Source: Luscinia megarhynchos
Lineage: Eukaryota > Chordata > Aves > Passeriformes > Turdidae
DNA: 64,000 nt
Reading direction: 5' to 3'
Assembly: GCA_034336665.1 (NCBI GenBank)
Contig: CM067570.1
Coordinates: 15,421,502 to 15,485,501 of the forward strand
Shown: positions 12,601-26,600 of the stretch, in pieces
Position numbering within the stretch: the first letter of the stretch is position 1
Layout of the letters: the number at the start of each line of letters is the position of its first letter
Program-made: the position numbers and the translations under genes
The notes under the pieces: generated by a model
What the model was told of the DNA's origin: nothing
Database searches by the model: none
What the model saw: only the letters and a program-made list of their open reading frames with translations

Positions 12601-15600
12601 CAGGAGCTCCATCTCTCCATCTCCAGATATGACAGGTTGACCTTTCCCCTCTCTCTTATTGCTCCAGCCAAGAGCAAAGACATTTTAGCCCAAATCATGT
12701 ACCTAATCCCAGCTGACAGAGCTGCAGGTTGTGGTCTGGCCAAGGGCTGGAGCTGGAAGGGCAGGAGAGATCACTGCCACAAGCAAACAGAGCATGCCAG
12801 TGCTGTGAAATCAGGGATTACGCGCCTGTCTCCGCGGCAGGACCAGCCCATCAGGCTGCAGGGAGACGCTCTGGTTATGGCAGGGGCAATCCCAACACGG
12901 CAGGGCCTGACCCTGCACTGCCATGCCTCTCAAGCTGGGTTCATCCCCAGGTGAGGGGAGGGATTACTGCACCACCACGGTTGGATTTCAGGCACCTGCT
13001 GCAAATAAAACACTCTGTCAGGGCACCTTCGCCCTTTCAGCCCTTGGAGAGAGGGACAGGGTCCCTGTGGTGACATCTGAGGGGGGCACAGAGGGCTGGG
13101 GGAGCTGGGAGCCATGGCCCCAACCCTGTCCCATGCTGTGCCACTCCACCTGGGCAAGCAGATTTCCCCTTGTTGCTGCAGCCTCTTCCATCTCTGTCCT
13201 GCCAGGTGCAGCCACTGCAGCACAAGCTGCTCCTCGCTTTCAAGGGTGGGGATCCCAGCCTTTTCTGGGAGAGATGAGCAGAGCATCACTGCTCCCCCTT
13301 GGGCAATGAGGAGCAAAGACCTCCTCAGCTTTGGCAACTGCTTTTTTTTCCAGCCCCCTGCCCACTCATCACATCACTCTCTCCATTCATGCTTGCCTTG
13401 CTCAGAAGGTTTCACCCACCCCTTGCCATCTCCAGACAGCAAAACCATGCCCTTTGGCTAAATACAGTGTTTTTTAAAAGCCTCACCATTTTCATCCCTA
13501 TTTTTCTATACATTTTCTTCCATGCAGCACTATCTGTCAGCAGCAGCACTGGAAAACAAGGTACCAAGGATGTCTGATTCCAGCTGCCCTGTGTTCATAT
13601 AAAATCTCATCTATTTGCAGTTCCTCTCTCCTGGAACACCATCACCCTCCAGTCTAAAAATTCATCTATCTTCAACCTTATTTATAATACCATGCTCAAA
13701 TATATTGTTTCCTATGTGGTGGCAGGCTACAAAATCCTCCCCACCTTAAAGCCCTGACATCACCATGGCCAGGTCTTTCTGCAGGCTTGGGGAAGTAACA
13801 AAGGACCTCTGTAGAGCCACCCTGCACTGCCATCAGCTGCCATCATCTCAAATAGTCAAGGAGATCTTTCCTTGCTCCCCAACAACCCCAGCAGCCCCCA
13901 AAGTGGGGGAACGGGGTTCCCTCAGATGCCTGTCTCCGGGAAGCTGAGGCTTGGCAGAGAACCTCTTCAAACACCTGGAAGCTCAAAAGGCAGCTCTTCA
14001 AGTGGACATCAGAGCCGCGGTGAGGACTGGGCTGCTCCTCACTCTGCCCACGCTGCCTCCTGCAGCTGGTGCCCACAGCCTCCTACCAGGCCACAGATCT
14101 GCAGCCTCCACCCGTGCAGGAGAGCAGGAATCAATTACAGGGCTGGCAAAGGCAGGGCTGCTCCAGGGCTGGCACGTGGCAGCAGCTCCAGCGGCCACAG
14201 AGCACGTGGCACGGCGCTGGAGGCAGCTGGCTGCGTGCAGATGTGCCACTGGCTCATGGGGAAGAGGCAGGGGAACCACTTGAAAGCCATGCTATGAAAG
14301 TGCTGGTAAACCAGGGCCACTCCTCTGCTCCTCTGGCTTCATGTGTATTTATAGTGCTCTGGGTGCCCACCCTGGGGAAGTTCAACCCCTGGGGTGCAGA
14401 ATTTTGCTAAGCCAGCCACCTTGTCTGCCATTCAGCTCCCCAAACTCCCAGCAAAGTCCTGGACCCTCCTGCTAGCTAAGATGCTCCAGGGTGGGCTCTG
14501 ATGCAGCCCATCAGAGCATGGACACAGCAGCACACACTGGAAGGACCAGTCCTCATGCAGTGCTCTCAGACAACCAGCCTGTACAGCACAAATGTATGGA
14601 CAAGCCCCACCACACCAGTCCGGTGACAAGGACAGACCCAGCCAAGCCATGGTCACTCCTTGGAGCTCCACTGTTGGTAACCCCAGGTGGCTGCAGCTGG
14701 GGGGTAAGATGTCCCTGCTCTCCCCAGGGCTGGGTGGAAAGACTGTGGGGAGGCTCCCATCAAGCTTACAGGCTGGTTTTCCTTGTTGAATGCAAAGGGT
14801 CAGGTCTCACACTGTGTCCCAGCACCCAACAGCTCCTGGGCACTGCAAGGGTTTCTTGAGTCTTTGCAGGCAGCGGAGGGCTGAGTCTGCAGTAGGGAAA
14901 TGTGATTCTGCTAACCCAGACCTTACAGGGGCTGCTGAAGGGCTTCAGGGAAGGTGGGACATGAGGAGGAGAAGGAAGAGCAGCAGGGCCATGCCCTCAG
15001 TGTCTCCTCATAGTGCAGGCCCTGCATCCTCTCCTCCTGCCAAACAGTACATCCAGGCACTGCTCTGTGCACAATCCTGTCTCTGTACCTAACCCTGGCT
15101 CTGTCTAACCCCAGCTCTGTGTCTAACCCCAGCTCTGTGTTTTACCCCAGCTCTGTGTTTTACCCCAGCTCTGTCTAACCCCTGCTCTGTGTCTAACCCC
15201 AGCTCTGTATCTAACCCCAGCTCTGTGTCTAACCCCAGCTCTGTCTAACCCCAGCTCTGTCTAACCCCCGGCTCTGTATCTAACCCCAGCTCTGTCTAAC
15301 CCCAGCTCTGTCTAACCCCAGCTCTGTGCCTAACCCCAGCTCTGTGTTTTACCCCAGCTCTGTGTCTAACCCCAGCTCTGTATCTAACCCCAGCTCTGTG
15401 TCTAACCCCAGCTCTGTGTTTTACCCCAGCTCTGTGTTTTACCCCAGCTCTGTGTTTTACCCCAGCTCTGTCTAACCCCAGCTCTGTGTCTAACCCCAGC
15501 TCTGTGTTTTACCCCAGCTCTGTGTCTAACCCCAGCTCTGTGTCTAACCCCAGCTCTGTGTTTTACCCCAGCTCTGTGTCTAACCCCAGCTCTGTGTCTA

Positions 15601-17596
15601 ACCCCAGCTCTGTGTTTTACCCCAGCTCTGTGTTTTACCCCAGCTCTGTCTAACCCTGGCTCTGTGTTTTACCCCAGCTCTGTGTTTTACCCCAGCTCTG
15701 TCTAACCCCAGCTCTGTGTCTAACCCCAGCTCTGTATCTAACCCTGGCTCTGTGTCTAACCCCGGCTCTGCCGGCACCTGCAGGATCAAACGTGGCTGCA
15801 GCCCAACGCTCGCCCCGGTGAGCTGAGGTTTGTGTGCCCCCGGTGTCTCCCGAGGGCTGCAGGCTGCGAGCACTGCCCACACAGCCCAGAGCTGTGCTGG
15901 TCCCTGGGGCTGAGGGGCTGCACTGTGCTGATCCGGAGCAGGTGGCAGCTACGGTGCTCCCCCAGCCAGCGGCGGAGGAGGAGCTAAATTTATTCCCCCA
16001 GTATGTGGGCAGCGGGAGGGGACCGTGGGGCTCCTGCAGCCTGTCTGCCCCACGCGTGGCCAAGCCTGTCCCGACACCAGTGACGACAGCACGGTCCTTT
16101 CTGACTGTCTCCTTGGCACCCGCGCGTCCTGATGACTGGCCCTGAGAGGACCCAAGTCCTTCCTCCTCTGACCACAGAGGGGAAAGTTTCCAAATTAAAA
16201 ACCTAAATCTGGCAACAAGGTGCCCATGGCAGGAACCTTTTAAACTGGCCATTAAAGTTTATAAGTTAGACGGGCACCAGGAGCAAGCGGCAGAGCTGCA
16301 GGAAAACAGCCGCCCCTCCTTGAGCAGCCTGACCACGGCTGTCCCCAAAGCCACAGGGCGGACGTCACGGCATGACCTCACCTCCATCACCCACTGCTGC
16401 CCGGCCCCAGCCCCGTGTTTACCCCTGCCCATCCCTGCTGCCGTCCCTCGGAGCCTGCTTTTCCCTTTGAGGTCAGGCAGCAGCCCCGGGGCCTGGCGAG
16501 GAAGAGGAAAGAGAGAAGGAAACCAAACCTCAGCGCCCACAAGGCAGGCTGCAAAACACGGAGCCTCAGCAGCCGCACTGCGGGGATGGTGGGCTCTGTC
16601 CTCTCTGTCTCTCCCCCAGCTGCACCCCTCCTCCCTGCCTCTAGGCTGCTGGAAAAACTCCTGCAAGCCAGGGCTGGTCCCACTGTTATCCTCCCATTTT
16701 CCCACAAACACATTATGTACTGTGGGCAAGATGGGATGGGGGGAGGAATTGGATCCAATTTGTTGACCTATCCAGCCCCAGGATGCCAGGATGCACTGCA
16801 GGCACCTGAGAGATCCCAGCCTCTATTCCAAGGGATGATATGCTATGGAGCAAATGAGTGTCACAGCCTTTCCCTAAGCTCAGGTAGGGTGCCTGCTCCT
16901 GGGTAAAGCACAGCCTGGGCTTTCAGCCAGAGGAGCTTTGGGAGTAGCAGACACAGAAGCCTTGGGTGCCGGGGCACAGATCAGGCCAGAACCTCTCTCC
17001 TCTTCCCTGCCTGTACAGGGGCACTTCAGCTCTAGACTTCTCAAAGAGGAGCCACCAGCCTCGGTGATGTGTTGCAGGTGCATGTGGGATGGGGATTGGC
17101 CTTACCTGGTGGGGTGGGAGGGTGGACAGGAGGTATAGAACCCCATGGGCAGCGATACTGGAAGAGCCCTGGAACCAGCCCGAACAATATGCTCAGCTGG
17201 AAGACCCATGTTGCCAGAACACAGATGAGAGCCACAAAAGCCACACGGGTTCAGAAGGGACAAGGCTGGGGGCTGTGTGGCTGCAGGGCTGCCTGTAGCA
17301 AGCCCAGAGCACCGGTCAGAACAGGCTGGGAAAGCCACTGTCCCCATGGGCTGGTGTTGGGAGCCTCACAGGGCACATGTTGCCCACTCTCACCTCCTGG
17401 AGAGGTTTGTGGGTTGCATTTATAGACTCAGCCACAGACCCTGGGCCTTATCTGCTGGACCACACGGTGCTGCCCCTGCATCCGGAGCATCTCCAGGAGC
17501 AGGAAGGGTCCCCAACCCCCTCTGCACCCCAGTGAGTCAGTGCACACACCCCACCACTCACACTCCTCCCCACGGCATCGATCAGCGGGGAGCGCT

Positions 17597-17633
<37 letters not shown>

Positions 17634-20600
17634 GGCAGCCTCTGCAAACAACTGCTTGTTAAGTTAAAATTAAACTCTGCACAAATATTGACCTTTGGAG
17701 GGGACACAAACTCTGCCAATATATTTACCAGCTTTATAAATGGGCCTGACCACAGTGCCCTGTACGCTGAGGTGGAGGAGGTGAGGGCTGCAGAGGTGCC
17801 CAAACTTCCCTAAATGAGGAACAATGCTGCTGTGCCCCAGCTGCCCCCCACCACCCTTAGTCCCCACTCCAGCCTTTAGGAGGGTGGATGGTGGGCATGA
17901 GGATCCACTTTTTCCCTCCAACTTGTGGTTTCTTGGGGGCGCAGCCAACAGCTCACAGAGGACACAGGGGAAGCTCTTGCCACCTCTGGCCTTGTGAAAT
18001 TGGTCAGCAGAGCAGTCCTGATGCTGCTCCTTGTCTTCCAACCCTTCTAGGCTTCTGCACTGACCAAAGCTGCACTGTCTGGCAGGGGTACCCACTGCCA
18101 AGTGCAGCTGTCCAGCACTTGGGCAGGTTGCTCTGCTCATGAGGTCGTGCCCCCTCTGTGGAGTGCTCAGCACAGCCTAGGGGGGTTCCCATCTCTCAAG
18201 GGAGACCCAGAGCTCAGGGCTTGGTTCTTCATCTGCAAATGCTTCAGGAGCAGAAACACCAGCAGCCTGCAGCTGGAGAGAAGGCACAGCATCAATGTGC
18301 AGTGGGAAATCACCCCTCTCAAACCCACCAGAGCTCTCTGAAGGAACCAGCATTCCCAGCTGAGCATGGGGGTTTGCAGTGGGAATGGGAAAATACATAG
18401 GACAAGATGTTTCCACAAGGAGGACAGCTAAACCAGTTTGGCTGTCATGGGAGAAGATACAAACTCTTCTCACAGTCTACCCCTTAGGTAAAAACACAGG
18501 AAACAAGCTGGAATAAATGGTGGCAGGCAGAGGGTACAAATGGGATGGGATGGGATGGGATGGGATGGGATGGGATGGGATGGGATGGGATGGGATGGGA
18601 TGGGATGGGATGGGATGGGATGGGATGGGATGGGATGGGATGGGATGGGATGGGATGGGATGGGATGGGATGGGATGGGATGGGATGGGATGGGATGGGA
18701 TGGGATGGGATGGGATGGGATGGGATGGGATGGGAGGCAAAAGCATTGTCAAGGACATTAGTGCAATAAGTTGCTGTTGAATAGTTGGGCAATGAAGGAG
18801 AACTTGGGGAACAGCCCCAGCTACTGTGTTAATGCAAGGGGAACACACTGGCCTGGAACTCAGCAAGGAGAAGACAACCTTGCACATCCCAAGGAGCCCA
18901 GGATGGGACCATTGTGCCTGAGGCTGTTGCTGACTCTGAATCCTTGGGCAAAGAGGACGACACAGAGGTGAGCACACGGTCTGGCTGAGCATGCACCAAG
19001 CAGGCAGTGGAGCTCAGCGTGTAAGGATGACGGAGGGTGGATTCAGGAGACGGCCCAAGGAGCTCAGCATGCAGACCCACGCAGGAGAAGGACACCAAGA
19101 GAGTGTGCCTGCACCCAGAGCAGTGCAGGCAGTGGCTGGGCAGTGGGAAGAAGGCTCGTGCCCATGCTGGCTGCCTGGTCCCTGGCCCCAGGGATGCAGG
19201 GAGGAGAGCACGACACATACAGCAGGGGATGCCCAAGTTCCAGCTCTTGGAAATACTGAATAGAGTCTTATTCAAGCTGATGTAAAACACTGTTAAAACA
19301 CACAAAAATCCTTTGAGTAATGGGCGAGCGGGAAAGAGGCATCTATAATTAACAGTAACTGTTCGAGACGGTCGCTGCCCAGAGACGTGTACTGTGCAAA
19401 ACCACTTGAAAAGGCCTCGTCTGAAAGGCAAAGCCTGGGGTTTTTCAAGAAGCCCGTCATGTAACGATCCTGGCCCTTCCAAAATAATTCTGCCATATTA
19501 AAAAAACCCAAAACCTCAGCTTAATCACCCTGCAGCACTGGGACTGGAGAGCTCTGAGAGGAGGGGAAGGGAAGCACAACTGGCTTCCAATTAGAGCCTC
19601 ATTAGAAAGGAAAGCTGGGGAGCTATTAGAGAGCTGGCCAGGAGTGAGTGGAGCCAGATGCCTGGAGACCCACTGCAGGAGGGGTGTCCTCATCACCCCT
19701 GCCCCTTCCCCTCTTCCTCCTCAGTGGGTGCTCTGAGACTCCAAGAGTGACATGGTCCCAGCTGTGAGCACTTGACCTGAGCAGAAGAAGAGGTTGCTGT
19801 GGTTGCACACCTAAAAGCTGAAAAGCCCTGGCCCTACACATAGTATTGGGGATGTTCATGGAGCTGGGCAGGGAAGACTAGGGATGGGAAGAAGGGGAAC
19901 TGGGGCTAGGAGAATACTGCAGATGGAAACTGAAACATGGTCTGTGGGCTTCACTGCCTTCTCCCACCTTCAGAGACATAGAGCCAGGCCAGACATTGCC
20001 CCAGCCTGGATGCCCCTGTGATACCAGATGAGGCTTCCATTTCTGCCAAAACCGGGGGGAAAGGTGATAGTCCTGCTATGAGCACATACCTTCTCCTGCC
20101 CTGCACGCACACCCTGCCACCTTCCCTTCCACCTTAGGTCCCTGTCCTCTCCCATGTAGACCAGTCCTAGTGCCCAGTGTGCTGCAGGCCCATGATGATG
20201 AGTGCAGCAGCCACAGACACGCACCAAAGTGCCAAAGTCCAGACAGGTCAGAGTGAATGCCAGAGCATCATCACCCACAGCACAGGTTCATCCACAGCAT
20301 CCACCCCAGCCTGTTTGCTTCATCACTCCAGCTTTAATTGTGCCCACCAGCTCTGCCTGCCTGGGCCAGGGCAGTGGGCATCTCCTTGCCTGCCTGCAGC
20401 CTGCCTCCAGGGCTGTCCAGGCAGGAGGCACACTGCCCAGAGCAGCCTTCCCTTCCCATCCCACAGCCTGGGACCCATCCAACACAAAGTTAATTTCTAA
20501 CCATGGGTAACCACCAGTGTCCCAGCTGGGATGATTTATCCCCTATCTGCCTGGGTTGGATTTATGAGCCACACATCCCCTAGGCTGTGATAAAGGCCAT

Positions 20601-23600
20601 GTCTGTGCTCCTCCATCCCTGCCTTCCCGTAGCCACTCCGTGCGGACTCGCTGCCCACCCCCCCCATTTACAAGCCTTTCCCCAGCGTGGAAACCTGACA
20701 GCCCACAGAAGAACAGTAAACAGCACAGAAAATAGAACATGCTGGAGGCCAAGGAAAGACACGCTGGCCGGGAAAGCCACAAATGGTTCCTGCTTTCAGG
20801 ATCTGTTCAAGAAAAGAGTGGGATGTACCCTGGACTCCCACCAGCCCTCAAAAGGGGAGAGGGGAGCTGTTATTAATAGCTGATCCAGGGCCCTGCTCAC
20901 ATGCAGGGCTGGATTGGATGATGCCACAGCCGTGTTTGGGATGGCTGAGCATCAAGGAGCAGTCCTTGAGGGAGTGCTGGGTGGGAGTGGGCATTTGCCC
21001 TGCAAATGGGAATTCACACACAGCGTGGAAAATTCCTCATCCCATCAGTCCAACACGAGGCCAGGAGAACTGGGAACCTGAGTGAGGCCAGATGTTGCCA
21101 CATTTGCCCCTATCAAGTAGCAATAGGCTGTGGAGGTGCTATGGGGTGCCAAGTGCATGCAACCCTGCACGCACTTGTCCCAGTCTATCTTCCCTCTGCA
21201 GACAGTGCTCAACAGATCAGCACCTAGAGACAATGTCATGGGTGATGCCTTAGATTTGCACTTCAGGCTGCTTCAGGGTTTGGCCACGGTGAAGATGACA
21301 CATGTCACCCAACTTCTTTTTAAACAAGATCTGAGCCTTCTTCCCTTGTGCTGGGAACACAATCAGCCCCGGTGCAGTGCTGGGCATTACTGCAGTGCTA
21401 GCAGTCTCTGTAGCAGGCCACAATATGTGCAGAGAGCTGCAAGCACCCGGATCTATTTTCTGCCCCTCCACCAGCCAGAAGCCACTGTGTCAGCGGTCGG
21501 ATGCTCTGCATGCACTGCAGCAGCTGCAGTGCAGAGCCAGGTGTCCCTGCTCCGACAGCTGGGATGGCATCACTCTCTGCACCACAACCAGGGGCTAGAG
21601 TCCCCACAGCCAGCCAGATGTACAGCCCAACAGGCAGGCAAACAGGCTGGATGCTGGCAACCCAGCCATACAGATTGTGGTCCTGAATTCAAACAGTTCC
21701 TTGCCAGTGGCATCCATCTGGAAAGGGAGCACAGGGTAGAAGTGACAGCCCTGGGGTTTGCAGCACGAGGCTGCAAGAAGCAGGAGGATGAGGCTGCAGG
21801 CAGCATCCTGGCTCTCAAGGCTGGCACGACCAGCCCCAAGCCGTCCCCCAGCCCTCTGCAGCGCTGATAGCGGCAGCCCCAGCAAGGGAGAGAAGAGAGC
21901 CTTGTTCTGGGGCCAAGACTAAGGCGATTCAGTGCTCTGCTCCCCTGAGGTTTCTCGGGTGAAACCTGGCTCTGTAATGGCTGTGTCTGTAAAACGTATG
22001 GAAATGCCCATAAAACCTGTATCAAATGCTATATGGATATATATGGATATATGGAGAGAACTATGAAATTAGGAGCACGCGGGGAATTGGGGCAGGACGG
22101 CTCCCCCTGAGCCGTAAAAACACACAAGTAAAAGGCAGGGGAGGCAGCAGCACCGGGAGCTGCACAGACAGGCTGGTGAGATAAGGAGCCAGGGGAAGGG
22201 CACCCTGGCTCACACTGCTGAGACCTGAGCCCATGGGAAACCTCCAGAAGTGAGGGAGGGACCTCTCTGTGGAGCTGCATGGGACAAAGCACTGTGCAGG
22301 TCTTGGGAAGTCTTTCCAGAGCTTCCCAGAAGCTCAAACCCTCAGGGGACCTGGCTGTGGGGAGACCCTGGCCAGTACCCCTGAACTTGGAGGCAGCCTG
22401 AAGATAAGCTATCAAAGCGACAAGTGAAAGGCTGGAGAGGGGAAATGGACAAAGGTCTCTGCTGTGGTATTGACGTCTGAGAGAACAACTGCTGACCCCA
22501 GCTGGAATGAAAGAGCCAGCACTGGTTGAGCATTGGTTAAGCATGGTCATGATGGAGCACTACCATCACTTCAGGTTTTAGTAAAATTTCTGATTTCTCT
22601 ATCAACAGATTTTGCAGCAAAATCATAAACAAATAGGCAAACAGAGGCCTTTTCTGAGGAGTAAGCAATAAATGATGGGAGGAGGCATGCTGTGGCCACT
22701 GATGCTGTTTGTTCCCCACACTGTGCTGGGCAGCACCCAGTTGGGCCTTGCCCCAGCAGAGGCTGGGCAGCTGGGATCCCAGCTCTCTGCTGCTCCCACC
22801 AAAACCTTTCACTTCCTGTGGCCTTCCTAAAGCAAAAAACCAGGCCAAGAACCCTGGAATTTGGAGCCTAACCCCACTTATTGCCCTGATGCATTTGACC
22901 TGAGAAAAGCTAGCGTGGAGGGACCTATGCAGGGCAAGACCAGCTGCAGGTACATCTGTGCTCCTAAACCACATGGGATGACACTGTAGTGATGGGGGAA
23001 AGCTCCTTGGCTGCACAACGCCTGCTGCACCACTGGCCAGGGTGACAGCACAACGTGGGTACCAGCCCTGCTGCCTTGAAGCATCTCTGTCACAGAGGCT
23101 GCAGCCAGGGCGATGCAGTGATGCAATAGCAGGGCTGCAGAGACGCAGTGCTGTGGGTGCAGGATGTGGTGCCCGGGACACAGAGGGATGCAGGATGCGG
23201 TGCCTGGGACACAGAGCACAGTGCTGTGGGTGCAGGATGCAGCACCTGGGACACAGAGGGATGCAGGATGCGGTGCCCGGGACACAGAGCACAGTGCTGT
23301 GGGTGCAGGATGCAGCACCTGGGACACAGAGGGTTGCAGGATGCGGTGCCTGGGACACAGAGCACAGTGCTGTGGGTGCAGGATGCGGTGCCCAGATGCA
23401 GTGCAGCCCGTGGGATGCAGGATGCGGTGCCCAGATGCAGTGCAGCCCGTGGGATGCAGGATGCGGTGCCCAGAGGCAGAGCGCAGCCCGTGAGACGCAG
23501 GATCGCGGTGCCCAGATGCAGTGCAGCCCGTGGGATGCAGGATGCAGCACCTGGGACACAGAGGGTGCAGGATGCAGTGCCTGGGACACAGAGCACAGTG

Positions 23601-26600
23601 CTGTGGGTGCAGGATGCAGCACCTGGGACACAGAGGGTGCAGGATGCAGTGCCTGGGACACAGAGCACAGCCCGTGGGATGCAGGATGTGGTGCCCAGAG
23701 GCAGAGCGCAGCCCGTGGGATGCAGGATGCAGTACCCAGATGCAGTGCAGCCCGTGGGATGCAGGATGCAGTGCCCAGATGCAGCGATGCCTGTGGGATG
23801 CAGGATGCAGTGCCTGGGACACAGAGCGCAGCCCGTGGGATGCAGGATGCGGTGCCCCGATGCAGAGCACAGCCCGTGGGATGCAGGATGCGGTGCCCCG
23901 ATGCAGCGATTCCCGTGGGATGCAGGATGCGGTGCCCAGATGCAGTGCAGCCCGTGGGATGCAGGATGCAGTGCCCCGATGCAGAGCGCAGCCCGTGGGA
24001 TGCAGGATGCAGTGCCCAGATGCAGCGATGCCCGTGGGATGCAGGATGCAGTGCCTGGGACACAGAGCGCAGCCCGTGGGATGCAGGATGCGGTGCCCCG
24101 ATGCAGAGGGGCAGCGCCGGCTCCGCAGCCCCCCCGCCGCCGCAGCCCATCAGGCAGGCGGCGGCCGGAGCCAGGGCGCCATCTGCCGCGTCCCTGTCAC
24201 CGCTCCGCGCTGCCAGGCGGGGCTCTGACATCCAGGGCATCCCGTGCGCAGCAGCGGGGCAGCGATGAGGATGCAAAAGCCTTCGGGCTGTTCCTCCTTT
24301 GGGCTCCAAGCCCCTAGTGCTGGGGGGGGCAGTTTGAATTGTCTCACAAAATAAATCGGGGAAGTGGGGCAGCTGGGGGGCCATGCAGGGGAACTTCAGC
24401 AGCAAAGCAGACAGAGGGGGTGAGAGATGGAGGGGATGGGAGGCACTTGAAATTCTCCTGGCACTCTACTCTGCACTCTGCACCACCAGATGCAGACCCT
24501 GCCCAAGCGCTTCCAGAGGCACTGGGCAGCTGTTGTGGGACAAGTTTAGAGGTTACCCCACCAAGGCAGGGGTGCCAAGGCAGGAACACGGCTGCAGGAG
24601 CTTGAGAAATGCCAGGCTGAGGGGGAGAGCAGGGACACTGCAGGTCCCTGTTCCAGGGTGCTACCTCTGGGTCTGCTTATCTTCAAGCTCAACTAGGCAG
24701 CCACAAAATAGAGCAGCACCCAGGGAGAGCAGGACCCCAGATTTCCACGGCTCATCCTGCACCAGCAACCATGGCCCTTGCTCAGCTCTGGCTCTGCACG
24801 TTGCCACTTTCTGGGGCATTACATTGCCATACAAGTGGAAAACATGCAGGGATCACACTGTCGAGGGATGGTACATGACTACGGATGAGGCAGAGTGGCC
24901 TCAGGAATATTAATGTCCATTGTGACTTTCAAGAACATCAACAGAGCACAAAGATTACTCCTAATATTACTCCTGGCCATGTGGCTGCCAGGTGGCAGAG
25001 TGAGGATACGATGCCCATCCTCTGCCCATGTCCTCAGTCTCTGTGCTCCAGCTCTTCAGCTGGCCAGGGGAGTGGGAGGGGAGCCCTGCTTTCTTTGCAA
25101 CCCTGACGGTCTCAAAACAGAGGGGCAAGAGCCAGGCAGGCTGTGATTGTGGCTTCTGCACCATGACAGGCACTTGTAGTCACAGTGCCCCAGGAGCCAG
25201 CCAAGGGATGCTGCCCAGGGAGCTGGGCAGTGTGTGGGGCTGGCACACCCCGTGACTGAGGAAAATTGTTTTCTATGTGTGCTTTGGAAAGCATCATTAA
25301 TGAAGGTTACAGAGCCAGAGGATGGATTCCCCAGACCTGGGTGTGCCTGAGCACCCTTCCAGCCATGCCATCAGCAGGGTCCAGAGGAAGGCAGGTATGA
25401 CCTCAGGGAAGCACAGGGGACAGCAGGTGGGATGTGATCACACTTGGGATACACACTTAACCCCTGTCCTTGGGCATGATGGGACCTGTGGAGTGGCCCT
25501 GTGGCTTCCCAAGGATCCCAGTTTAGAGACCTACCAGGCTGGAACTTGAGGAGCAGCCACACTAACAGCCATGAGAATGCAGCGATGCTCCCCCATGCCT
25601 GTCCTTCCTCCCTTTTCGCCAGGATCCATCAGTATCTCCCTCCAGCAGCCACAGCTCTCAGGACCACAGAACGTCTATCAGCCAAGCACTGCTGCCAGCA
25701 GGGACAGCACTGGGAAGGGTTTTAGGGATGTAAGCCTTTTATCTTGGCAGAGCTCAGGGATGGAGGATTCTGCAGGCCACCTGCATCCCCTTGGTGAGGC
25801 TGGCAGGTCCCTGGGCACAGCAGTCCCTGGGCATGGCTCCCATGCTCGGCCAGTGCAGCACAAGGTCAGGCCTGTGAACCCAGGCAGGCACAGGGGGGAC
25901 CTTCTAGTCACACAATTACTATATTATGTAGCACTAATAAAAATAAAAAAAAAAAAGAGGAGGGGAGAAAGGGCTTGAAGTTTTCTTAATGCCACATAGT
26001 AAAGTATTTATAGAAAGCCAGGCGTGAATGGGCTGCTTACAGGCCACACTCCTCCTCGGCGTCAGGATCTCCAGGAATTATTCTGTGCAGTCACATTGTT
26101 GTATTCACCCAGAGATTGAGTTTAATTACAGACACGCGGGTGAACAGGCTGTCAGTGTTCCAGCCTCGCTGGGGAAAGGGCAACTGAGCTCCCTTTAATG
26201 AATGTATTTTAAAAAGACCCAAGGTCGAAATGGAGATGGAGGGAGGGGGACTCACAGAGGCAGTGCTATGGGAAACAGGGATGGAGGAGAAGGGGCCATG
26301 GGGAGATGTGGGGTGCCAGGGGAGTCACTGAGGTTCTCTGAACTGAGGAACGGGGCTGGAGTGCTGGGGAGAGGTTGGGAACAGCTGGACATTGGGGTGT
26401 GTGGGGCACAGGGAGCTGAAGGCACACAGCACAGAGCAGCTCGCAGGATGCAGGGCCCCAGCATCCACTGCACACAGGATGGCAGATCCCCTCAAAGATC
26501 CAGAGGAACTTCCCAAAGAAAATGGGGGGAGTGGGGAAGACTCCCAACTTATTACAGAGCAGCATATAAACAGAACAAATAAATATAGAGCTACTTTATT

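Noticed and set aside
15598..15882. Minus-strand frame of Gly-Leu-Asp-Thr-Glu-like repeats
   Set aside because: A translation of the 17-19-bp minisatellite.
18477..18992. Frames rich in Gly-Trp-Asp-Met or Pro-Ser-His-Pro-Ile
   Set aside because: A product of the perfect TGGGA array.
22537..24405. 622-codon minus-strand open frame and overlapping plus-strand frames (up to 408 codons)
   Set aside because: They are kept open by the 39-bp minisatellite. The translation is a monotonous repeat in every frame, without domains or splice support.
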